Shown here: piece after piece, positions 1-4,654 of the stretch
Layout: every line of letters begins with the position of its first letter
Position numbering within the stretch: position 1 is the stretch's first letter
Source of the DNA: Planctomycetota bacterium
Lineage (GTDB): Bacteria > Planctomycetota > MHYJ01 > JACQXL01
Direction: 5' to 3'
DNA: 6,657 bases
Assembly: GCA_016208805.1 (NCBI GenBank)
Contig: JACQXL010000257.1
Location: 1-6,657 of the forward strand
The notes under the pieces: model-generated
What the model saw: the letters and a program-made list of their open reading frames with translations, nothing else
What the model was told of the DNA's origin: nothing
Databases searched by the model: none
Translations under genes and position numbers: made by a program

Positions 1-495
1 CAGGGAATCGGCCGGGCCCTTGGTCCAGATAATCACCGGACGGCCGGCATCCAGACGGCTCTTTAACACCGGCTTGAGGTTTAGGATATCAATCGCCTCT
101 TTAATTGAGACCAGACCCAGGTCCTCGCCGATGGCCTGGGTATAGGCCGGATGGCCCTTGATACGCATGACCAGTTTACGGATGCGCGGGAAAATGCCGG
201 CGCTGACCGGGGTTGGAGCCGCCGGCGGAGTCGGAAAAACCAGCTCGCCGATAGCCGTGTCCATTGGTCCGTCCCGGAGCATATCCTTATACCCTGAAAT
301 CGCCTGCTTGAAGGTCTTATACGCCTCCTGCACCTTGAGGATATAGGTGAACCTGGCCGCATCGTTCTTGACCGAAGCCACCTCAGCCGGGCTCAGGTTA
401 AAGGTAGCCGCATATCCGCCTATCTTATTGGCTAAATTACGTAGGAAAGCAGCCATTCCCGGGTCTGATTTAGGGATAAAATCGTGTTTTGGCAT
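1..495 (-). CDS. Conserved hypothetical protein with N-terminal helical domain (3' end beyond window)
   Basis: The frame is open for 165 codons from an ATG at 495-493 to the window edge, so the C-terminus is missing. An AAGGAG Shine-Dalgarno site at 508-503, 7 nt before the ATG, fixes the start, which reads MPKHDFIPK. Residues about 7-80 are predicted mostly helical. A proline-rich linker follows (about 93-103), then a second block beginning near residue 110 (FPRIRKLVMRIKGHPAY). From memory this layout resembles a family of roughly 200-residue hypothetical proteins common in environmental genomes, which often end in a fibronectin-III-like segment; that part is not visible here. The function is unknown. 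The first 15 residues of the helical domain align without gaps to the C-terminal domain of the upstream gene (757-1413), so the two are probably related modules. The gap between them holds a tandem hairpin array. Confidence 0.8.
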   Translation of the reverse strand, partial: MPKHDFIPKSDPGMAAFLRNLANKIGGYAATFNLSPAEVASVKNDAARFTYILKVQEAYKTFKQAISGYKDMLRDGPMDTAIGELVFPTPPAAPTPVSAGIFPRIRKLVMRIKGHPAYTQAIGEDLGLVSIKEAIDILNLKPVLKSRLDAGRPVIIWTKGPADSL

Positions 496-502
496 ATCAA
501 AA

Positions 503-508
503 CTCCTT
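503..508 (-). promoter_or_regulatory. Ribosome binding site of the 1-495 gene
   Basis: AAGGAG on the minus strand lies 7 nt upstream of the ATG at 495. It lies just outside the tandem array, whose first degenerate unit begins near 517, so translation of this gene does not depend on read-through from upstream. Confidence 0.75.
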
Positions 509-516
509 CAAATGGC

Positions 517-768
517 TTCCATGAGTCGTTCAGGGGGATTATTTAGTCATCCGTCAAGCCCCCTGAGTCGTCCAGGGGGGTTACTCAGTCATCCGTCAGC
601 CCCCCTGAACCATCCAGGGGGGGTACTCATTCATCCGTCAGCCCCCCTGAGTCGTCCAGGGGGTTTACTCAGTCATCGGTCAGTCCCCCTGAGTCATCCA
701 GGGGGTTTACTCAGTCATCGGTCAGTCCCCCTGAACCGTCCAGGGGGATGTTTTAGTCATCTGTCCGG
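517..768. repeat. Tandem array: six 42-bp units, each two 21-bp half-units, with C5TG/CAG5 hairpins
   Basis: The stem arm CCCCCTG begins at 559, 601, 643, 685 and 727, an exact 42-bp period; a degenerate first unit begins near 517. In each unit CCCCCTG and CAGGGGG form a perfect stem of at least 7 bp around a 7-nt loop. The loop heptamer (consensus AGTC[A/G]TC) also recurs midway between hairpins. It starts at 524, 545, 566, 587, 608, 629, 650, 671, 692, 713, 734 and 755, always 21 bp apart, close to two helical turns. The array fills the gap between two minus-strand genes. Its last heptamer contains the TGA stop of the upstream gene. On the minus strand every unit has stops in all three frames, so the array is not coding in the transcribed direction. 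It could be a minisatellite, a protein-binding array or an RNA hairpin series. Confidence 0.93.
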
Positions 769-1413
769 CTTATGGTTCCCCTCTTTCCATTCTTCACCTT
801 CTTGCTGGGCGTCTTTCAGTTTCTTTTCCGAGGCCCTGAGGTTAATCTGCGCCTTGAGATGCTCATCATAGGAAGCCATAAACTTCTTATGATTGGTCTT
901 CAATTTCTCAAGAGCATCGCTGAAATCCTCGGGACGCCCCGCCGGAGGAAACCACTTGTCCGCGTTGGCCGACAACACCCGTAAGAAATTATCGGCCCAG
1001 GCCGCGAATTCCATCTCGCCCTTGGGGATAACGGCATCATCAAGATCCTTCTTAATCCGGACCCGCTCCTTTTTTGAGCGTACGATGATGAACCTGAAAT
1101 AGCACGGGTAATCCCGCAGGGTCTTTTGGATGCAATGCTCAGGGGCATTATAGGGATTCTTGGGCGGAGGCAGTTCTATCTTCAGGAGATTAAGATGCCC
1201 GCACAGTGTCTTGTACAAATCATCCGTCTCGCCGTTATAAAAGACAAAATACCCTTCTTTGCCCTCATGGATTGTCCGATAAACCAGGCGATAGACCCCG
1301 GGCAGGTCCGGCACATAGTTATCCACCTTATCCTCGTTAAACTCAAACCTCGGCCCCCAATCAATATTCTTGATATCAATGCCCTTCCATGACTTCTTAG
1401 CGGAGTCAGACAT
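757..1413 (-). CDS. Degenerate GIY-YIG-like domain fused to a helical domain
   Basis: This encodes 218 residues from the ATG at 1413; AAAGGAGG at 1426-1419, 5 nt upstream, decides the start. A longer in-frame reading would translate the adjacent mobile repeat and is rejected. Residues about 38-125 resemble a GIY-YIG fold: PGVYRLVYR supplies the GVY strand and FYNGETDDLYKTLCGHL the YIG-like strand and following helix. A strand-plus-helix segment ending KKERVRIKKDLDD comes next. The usual helix arginine is replaced (LYKTL), YIG has become YNG, and the expected glutamate is not evident, so nuclease activity is doubtful. Residues 129-200 form a second helical region. IPK followed by AA[F/W]xxN matches residues 7-20 of the downstream gene in an ungapped alignment. 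The tail is charged and hydrophilic. A MITE-like element lies directly upstream and the 42-bp array begins at the stop codon. The GIY-YIG call is by eye and tentative. Confidence 0.8.
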   Translation of the reverse strand: MSDSAKKSWKGIDIKNIDWGPRFEFNEDKVDNYVPDLPGVYRLVYRTIHEGKEGYFVFYNGETDDLYKTLCGHLNLLKIELPPPKNPYNAPEHCIQKTLRDYPCYFRFIIVRSKKERVRIKKDLDDAVIPKGEMEFAAWADNFLRVLSANADKWFPPAGRPEDFSDALEKLKTNHKKFMASYDEHLKAQINLRASEKKLKDAQQEGEEWKEGNHKPDR

Positions 1414-1418
1414 AACAT

Positions 1419-1426
1419 CCTCCTTT
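1419..1426 (-). promoter_or_regulatory. Strong Shine-Dalgarno site of the GIY-YIG-like gene, touching the MITE target duplication
   Basis: AAAGGAGG lies 5 nt upstream of the ATG at 1413. Its first three A residues belong to the AAGAAA direct repeat that flanks the MITE-like element, so the element inserted right at the 5' edge of the ribosome binding site without destroying it. Confidence 0.8.
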
Positions 1427-1429
1427 CTT

Positions 1430-1575
1430 CTGAACTCTTGCGAAACGCCCCCTCCTGTCGTTGCGAGCGACCGTAGGGAGCGAAGCAATCCCATAAATTT
1501 GAGATTGCTTCGGTCGTTTCACTCCCTCGCAATGACACTTTTGGGACGCCTTATTCCCATTTCGCAAGAGTTCAG
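1430..1575. mobile_element. 146-bp MITE-like element with 16-bp TIRs and 6-bp target duplication
   Basis: The left end, CTGAACTCTTGCGAAA (1430-1445), is the exact reverse complement of the right end, TTTCGCAAGAGTTCAG (1560-1575). TTTCTT occurs immediately outside both ends (1424-1429 and 1576-1581), as expected for a target-site duplication. The element has no reading frame of its own and would have to be moved in trans by a transposase that is not in the window. It occupies most of the 192-bp gap between the methyltransferase and the GIY-YIG-like gene. A second, REP-like palindrome is nested inside it (1457-1536). In RNA the terminal repeats would pair to close a large stem next to the downstream ribosome binding site. 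Confidence 0.8.
1457..1536. repeat. REP-like imperfect palindrome nested in the MITE
   Basis: The outer arms GTCGTTGCGAG (1457-1467) and CTCGCAATGAC (1526-1536) match at 10 of 11 positions. The inner arms CGAAGCAATC (1481-1490) and GATTGCTTCG (1503-1512) are perfect around a 12-nt loop. The stretch between inner and outer arms pairs poorly. From memory, this sequence type is a very common intergenic palindrome in environmental bacterial genomes, where stray translation gives peptides such as LRSLAMT. It has no coding role here. Confidence 0.8.
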
Positions 1576-1605
1576 TTTCTTAGAACCGCTTGTATTCCAG
1601 TATCT

Positions 1606-2403
1606 TCATAGTTTTCTCCCGGTAATCTCAAGGTGGCCGGCGCCGCCTAAAAGCGTTTCCTCGGCATTCAGTTGTAATTCCAGTTTCAGCAGGCGTTCAA
1701 ATGACTTACGGTCTTTGAGCGATTCGCTATCCGAACCTAACGACAGAACCGGCTTGCCAATCATAGAGAGGACTTCAAAGCCGTTCCGGCTCAAGAGTTT
1801 ACGCAGTTCATCGGGCGTGAAATACTTTATCGGATATTGTTCCGACTCATCTTTGGTAAACCAGTTGGTCCGGCCGGTCTTGACGAATTCTTCCAGTTCA
1901 TCCAGTTCGTTCTGCCGGACAAATACCCGCATCCCGCCGAACTTGTTATCTACGGATGCGATAAATAGCCCATCTGCTTTAAGGATGTGATAAACCTCTT
2001 TGACGGCCCTGACCGGGTCGTTGCAGTATGACAGCGGGTCGCCCTCGGCCAGCACCAGGTCGAAACTATCCGGTTCAAATGCCGAAAGGTTGCAGATGTC
2101 AGTTTTGGCGAAGACGACTTTCGGGAGCAGGTTTGCTGATTCTATCTTCCGGCGGGCCACATCCAGCATCTTCTGGGAGAGGTCGGCCAGCGTGACATCG
2201 TAGCCGGATTTGGCCAGTTTCAGCGCCCAGAGTCCCGTGCCGCCGCCGATATCCAGCGCCCGGCGTCCCTGCAGGCGGGGCAGGTATTTCTTGATGTTGT
2301 GCCAGGTGACCGCATTATAAAAATCCCAGTAGGGCGTTTTGTAGGAATCGTCATACTTGTGCGCCACACGGTCGTAATAAAGTTCGCAGGTCGTTCTTTT
2401 CAT
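1606..2403 (-). CDS. Class I SAM-dependent methyltransferase
   Basis: This encodes 265 residues starting MKRTTCELYYDRVAHKYD. The fold is a Rossmann-type class I methyltransferase. Motif I is LDIGGGTG (about residues 50-57), with the acidic ribose-binding residue at Asp74 (VTLADLS). Motif IV-like DLVLAEGDPLSY and the helix EVYHILKADG before a strand (LFIASVDN) follow. The N-terminal YYDRVAHKYDD is typical of UbiE/Methyltransf_11-type enzymes. The C-terminal part (YFTPDELRKLLSRNGFEVLSMIG) is the usual terminal strand region. The substrate cannot be told; small-molecule, lipid or quinone methylation are all possible. A near-consensus promoter ends 8 nt before the ATG and no Shine-Dalgarno site is visible, so the transcript is probably leaderless. 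An upstream in-frame TTG is rejected because it lies in the -35 box. The gene is separated from the PHA operon by a strong hairpin and is probably transcribed on its own. Confidence 0.9.
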   Translation of the reverse strand: MKRTTCELYYDRVAHKYDDSYKTPYWDFYNAVTWHNIKKYLPRLQGRRALDIGGGTGLWALKLAKSGYDVTLADLSQKMLDVARRKIESANLLPKVVFAKTDICNLSAFEPDSFDLVLAEGDPLSYCNDPVRAVKEVYHILKADGLFIASVDNKFGGMRVFVRQNELDELEEFVKTGRTNWFTKDESEQYPIKYFTPDELRKLLSRNGFEVLSMIGKPVLSLGSDSESLKDRKSFERLLKLELQLNAEETLLGGAGHLEITGRKL

Positions 2404-2411
2404 TGATGAAA

Positions 2412-2439
2412 ATATTAGCGTGCCGGCGGCGGATGTCAA
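2412..2439 (-). promoter_or_regulatory. Sigma70-type promoter of the methyltransferase gene (leaderless)
   Basis: On the minus strand the -35 hexamer TTGACA (2439-2434, perfect consensus) and the -10 hexamer TAATAT (2417-2412) are separated by 16 bp. The ATG follows the -10 box after only 8 nt, placing the predicted transcription start within a nucleotide or two of the ATG. No Shine-Dalgarno sequence is present. Confidence 0.75.
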
Positions 2440-2472
2440 GAAGAATTGCGATTCCGTTAACTCTGGATGAAC

Positions 2473-2510
2473 GGCCGACCGGGTGCTACGTGCAGAACAC
2501 CCGGCCGGTC
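2473..2510 (-). terminator. Strong GC-rich hairpin downstream of the phasin-like gene
   Basis: GGCCGACCGGGTG (2473-2485) and CACCCGGCCGGTC (2498-2510) pair at 11 of 13 positions around a 12-nt loop, beginning 11 nt after the phasin-like stop codon. The position fits the end of the PHA operon, ahead of the methyltransferase promoter. No U-tract follows on the minus strand, so it is either a U-less terminator or a 3'-end stabilising stem. Confidence 0.55.
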
Positions 2511-2521
2511 AATCGAATACT

Positions 2522-2875
2522 TTATTTGCCCGGCTTTTTGCCGAATGCCGTTTCCATTTTCTTGAGCCCATCTTCCATCTGGTCCCAGTACTGGCTCTGG
2601 GCTTGCTTTGCCCGGTTAATCCAGTCAGTCATCAGTTTCTGGCCCTCGGTCTGCATAACCAAGCCCTGCTTCATCAAGGCATCCAGGGTTTTTTCGTATT
2701 GCTCGGCTGAGGTCTTCATCATCTGCATGGTCGTGTTGGTGTAATCCTTGGCCAGTTTAAATACCGTTTGCGCCATTTCTTGTTGGTCAAACATTTTCTG
2801 CGCTCCTTTCATTCCATTATCAATATAATCTAAAAACTCTCGGCTGATTTCTTCAATGTTGAATAGCCCATCCAT
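2522..2875 (-). CDS. Phasin-like PHA granule-associated protein
   Basis: This encodes 117 residues starting MDGLFNIEEISREFLDYIDN. A long anti-Shine-Dalgarno match, AAAGGAGGTG at 2890-2881, lies upstream with suitable spacing for this ATG. It would fall inside the coding region if the earlier in-frame ATG were used, so the shorter start is preferred. The protein is almost wholly helical and amphipathic, rich in Met, Gln and Lys. It has no signal peptide or membrane segment and ends in a basic tail (FGKKPGK). Its size, composition and position as the last gene after phaE-phaC-phaJ fit a phasin, which coats PHA granules and controls their number and surface. The segment QKLMTDWINRAKQAQSQYWD recalls helices in phasin/PhaE-type proteins. 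Identification rests mainly on context and helical character, because phasins diverge strongly in sequence. Confidence 0.8.
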   Translation of the reverse strand: MDGLFNIEEISREFLDYIDNGMKGAQKMFDQQEMAQTVFKLAKDYTNTTMQMMKTSAEQYEKTLDALMKQGLVMQTEGQKLMTDWINRAKQAQSQYWDQMEDGLKKMETAFGKKPGK

Positions 2876-2880
2876 TTCTT

Positions 2881-2890
2881 CACCTCCTTT
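2881..2890 (-). promoter_or_regulatory. Extended Shine-Dalgarno site of the phasin-like gene
   Basis: AAAGGAGGTG, continuing GA, is a near-complete match to the 16S rRNA tail and lies 5-7 nt before the ATG at 2875. It is the strongest ribosome binding site in the window, as would suit an abundant granule coat protein. Confidence 0.85.
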
Positions 2891-2903
2891 GGACATTTAC
2901 GAA

Positions 2904-2995
2904 ACACACCCCGTCTGCTTCGCAGCCACCCCTCTCAAGAGGGGATTACACCGCCGATGTAGTCCCCTCTAATAAGAGGGGATTTAGGGGTGTGT
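2904..2995. repeat. Cloverleaf-like palindromic element
   Basis: The outer arms ACACACCCC (2904-2912) and GGGGTGTGT (2987-2995) are a perfect 9-bp inverted repeat. Inside are successive small hairpins: CTGC/GCAG (2915-2925), CCCCTC/GAGGGG (2929-2944), TACA/TGTA (2947-2961) and TCCCCTCT/AGAGGGGA (2963-2982). From memory the pattern matches a common mobile intergenic palindrome of environmental genomes (stray peptide SPLIRGD). It sits between phaJ and the phasin-like gene. No clear target duplication is seen. Confidence 0.8.
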
Positions 2996-3043
2996 CGGTT
3001 CATTATTCCGGGTTAACCCCCTGTATCTCACCTCCCTCCGAGT

Positions 3044-3469
3044 CTAACCCGACGCCTCGTATTTCAGAACGGTGGCCGTGCCTTCAATCACGGCAATGCC
3101 GGTCTGGTTGTAAACATTGGTCTTGAGTTTAAGTATTTTCTTTTTATCGCTCTTCTCCATCACTTCGCACTGGGCGGTGATGGTGTCGCCGATTTTAACC
3201 GGCGCCTTGAACTGGAGTTCCTGCGACAGGTAAATGGTGTTGGGGCCGGGTAGTTTAGTGCCCAGAACGGTTGATATCAATCCGGCGCCGAGAAACCCGT
3301 GTGCGATGCGGGTCTTGAACAAGCCCTTTCGGGCGAACTCTTCGTCAATATGGACCGGGTTAAAATCGCCCGTAATCTTGGCGAAGTCATTGATATCAGT
3401 TTCGCTGATGGTCTTGGCAAACGATGCCTTATCGCCTACTTTTATGTCAGCATATTTGAGTTCGTTCAT
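3044..3469 (-). CDS. phaJ: MaoC-type (R)-specific enoyl-CoA hydratase
   Basis: This encodes 141 residues starting MNELKYADIKVG; AAGGAG at 3482-3477, 7 nt upstream, supports the start. A longer in-frame reading would translate the mobile palindrome upstream and is rejected. The protein is a single hot-dog domain of the usual PhaJ length. The hydratase signature FAKITGDFNPVHID contains the presumed catalytic pair Asp35 and His40, with the spacing of the Aeromonas PhaJ Asp31/His36 pair. AHGFLGAGLIS, forming the central hot-dog helix, and PVKIGDTITAQCEV, a typical MaoC strand, follow. It would hydrate trans-2-enoyl-CoA to (R)-3-hydroxyacyl-CoA, feeding beta-oxidation intermediates to PhaC. Its place just after phaE-phaC supports this role. 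Other MaoC-fold roles are possible in principle but less likely here. Confidence 0.92.
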   Translation of the reverse strand: MNELKYADIKVGDKASFAKTISETDINDFAKITGDFNPVHIDEEFARKGLFKTRIAHGFLGAGLISTVLGTKLPGPNTIYLSQELQFKAPVKIGDTITAQCEVMEKSDKKKILKLKTNVYNQTGIAVIEGTATVLKYEASG

Positions 3470-3476
3470 TATTTTG

Positions 3477-3482
3477 CTCCTT
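3477..3482 (-). promoter_or_regulatory. Ribosome binding site of phaJ
   Basis: AAGGAG lies 7 nt before the ATG at 3469. It abuts the 50-bp palindrome. The surrounding GGAGCAAAA is almost identical to GGAGTAAAA at the phaC stop, which suggests duplication during insertion. Confidence 0.8.
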
Positions 3483-3532
3483 CCGTCCCGACATTCGCCA
3501 CGCCATGTCGGCATGGCATGGCCGGGACTCCG
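3483..3532 (-). repeat. 50-bp palindromic element, copy 1 (phaC-phaJ junction)
   Basis: This copy matches 5753-5802 in inverted orientation at 47 of 50 positions. The inner arms CCATGCCATG and CATGGCGTGG enclose a CCGA loop, and an outer GTCCCG/CGGGAC stem closes the structure. It fills the gap between the phaC stop codon (2 nt away) and the phaJ Shine-Dalgarno site. It is bracketed by the imperfect 9-bp direct repeats TTTTGCTCC (3472-3480) and TTTTACTCC (3533-3541). Confidence 0.88.
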
Positions 3533-3534
3533 TT

Positions 3535-4644
3535 TTACTCCGAGCGTTTGATAAGCCACTCGCTTAAGCGCGGGCAGATTTCCTTCTGCGACCGCGCGGA
3601 TACGAAAATCCCGATATGTCCGGTCGGGAACGAGGCGATTTCTTTATCCGTGCTGCCGATATGCTCGGTAAAATTCCTGGAACAGGCCGGCGGCACGAGG
3701 TGGTCGTATTCGGCGAATATGTTCAGCACCGGCATCGTAATGTTCTGAAGGTTTACGGTTTTATCGCCGACTTTCAGTTTATTCTGAATCAGCAGGTTCT
3801 TCTGGTAACAGTCGCGGATGAACTGTTTCCAGCATTCGCCGGCCTGGTCGGGCGAGTCAAAAATCCACTTTTCCATCCGGACGAAATTATTGACGAAATT
3901 CTGGTCATCAATATTAAGCATAAAGCCGATATATTTATCCAGCACCAGCCGGAACGGGTTCATCAGCAGGAAGCCGACGTTCATAAAATCGCCCGGCACG
4001 TTGCCCATCGTGTCAACCACTTTGTCAACATACAGGTTGCGCGACCAGATATTCAGCAACCCGGTATCCGTATCAAAATCTACCGGTGTGACTATGGTCA
4101 CCAGGTTCTTAATCTTTTCCGGATGCAGTGCCGAATACATCACAGAGAATGTGCCGCCCTGGCAGATGCCGACCAGGTTCAGTTTGGATGCTCCGGACCT
4201 GCGCAGGACTTCTTCCACGGCGTTGTTCAGGTATCCTTCAATATAATCTTCCAACGTAATATAGCGGTCAATCGGGGTCGGGTAACCCCAGTCAATGATG
4301 TAAACATCTATTCCTTGGTTTAACAGGTAGCGTATCACGCTCCGGTCCGGCTGGAGGTCCAGCATATACTGGCGGTTGACCAGTGCATAACTAATCAGGA
4401 CCGGCGGTGTCTGGAGTTTCTTCTGGACGGGTATGTACCTGAAGATGCGCATCTTGTCTTCCTGATAGACCAGTTCGGACGGTGTCGTGGCGACTTCAAC
4501 ATCCAGCAACGGGCTGGTCAGGACCTCCATCCCGCGTATCAATCGTTTCTGGAAGCGGTCCAATTCCTCGTTGACGTTGAATTTCGGCTTTTCTTGAGTC
4601 GCCCCTACGGGACTCCCGCTGGTCGCAGTCTTTTCTTCTGGCAT
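3535..4644 (-). CDS. phaC: Class III PHA synthase catalytic subunit PhaC
   Basis: This encodes 369 residues, close to the usual 355-370 for class III PhaC and much shorter than class I enzymes. It polymerises (R)-3-hydroxyacyl-CoA into PHA at the granule surface, with PhaE as partner. The alpha/beta-hydrolase core carries the lipase-like box GICQGG with nucleophile Cys161. Asp314 lies in AEYDHLVPP and His343 in PTGHIGIF. The Cys-Asp and Asp-His spacings (153 and 29 residues) equal those of Allochromatium vinosum PhaC (149/302/331). Other family features are DVYIIDWG (113-120) and the VNRQYMLDLQPDRS region. The ATG lies 10 nt after the phaE stop, with AAGGGGG overlapping that stop as the ribosome binding site, so the two subunits are probably translationally coupled. 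The first 20 residues are polar and probably disordered. Identification is secure. Confidence 0.97.
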   Translation of the reverse strand: MPEEKTATSGSPVGATQEKPKFNVNEELDRFQKRLIRGMEVLTSPLLDVEVATTPSELVYQEDKMRIFRYIPVQKKLQTPPVLISYALVNRQYMLDLQPDRSVIRYLLNQGIDVYIIDWGYPTPIDRYITLEDYIEGYLNNAVEEVLRRSGASKLNLVGICQGGTFSVMYSALHPEKIKNLVTIVTPVDFDTDTGLLNIWSRNLYVDKVVDTMGNVPGDFMNVGFLLMNPFRLVLDKYIGFMLNIDDQNFVNNFVRMEKWIFDSPDQAGECWKQFIRDCYQKNLLIQNKLKVGDKTVNLQNITMPVLNIFAEYDHLVPPACSRNFTEHIGSTDKEIASFPTGHIGIFVSARSQKEICPRLSEWLIKRSE

Positions 4645-4654
4645 TATTGCCCCC

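Noticed and set aside
517..768. CRISPR array
   Set aside because: The whole 42-bp unit is repeated, including what would be spacers, and there are no unique spacers or cas genes.
347..871. Plus-strand open frame encoding a Ser/His/Pro/Gly-rich heptapeptide repeat protein across the 42-bp array
   Set aside because: It overlaps two better-supported minus-strand genes, has no ribosome binding site, and stays open because the repeat unit is a multiple of three with few plus-strand stops. The periodicity is explained by the DNA repeat.
2404..2439. Upstream TTG start extending the methyltransferase by 12 residues
   Set aside because: The TTG is the first half of the -35 hexamer, so it would lie outside the transcript.
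2937..3003. Short minus-strand frame of about 22 codons starting at 3003 and running into the cloverleaf repeat
   Set aside because: Its peptide is the usual stray translation of this repeat type, and the nearest Shine-Dalgarno sequence is too far away.
3470..3559. N-terminal extension of the MaoC hydratase
   Set aside because: The extension translates the 50-bp mobile palindrome and the end of phaC; the ATG at 3469 has a good ribosome binding site and gives the normal PhaJ length.
3616..4323. Long plus-strand open frame
   Set aside because: It is antisense to phaC, whose catalytic residues and family length are clear; the plus frame shows no family features.
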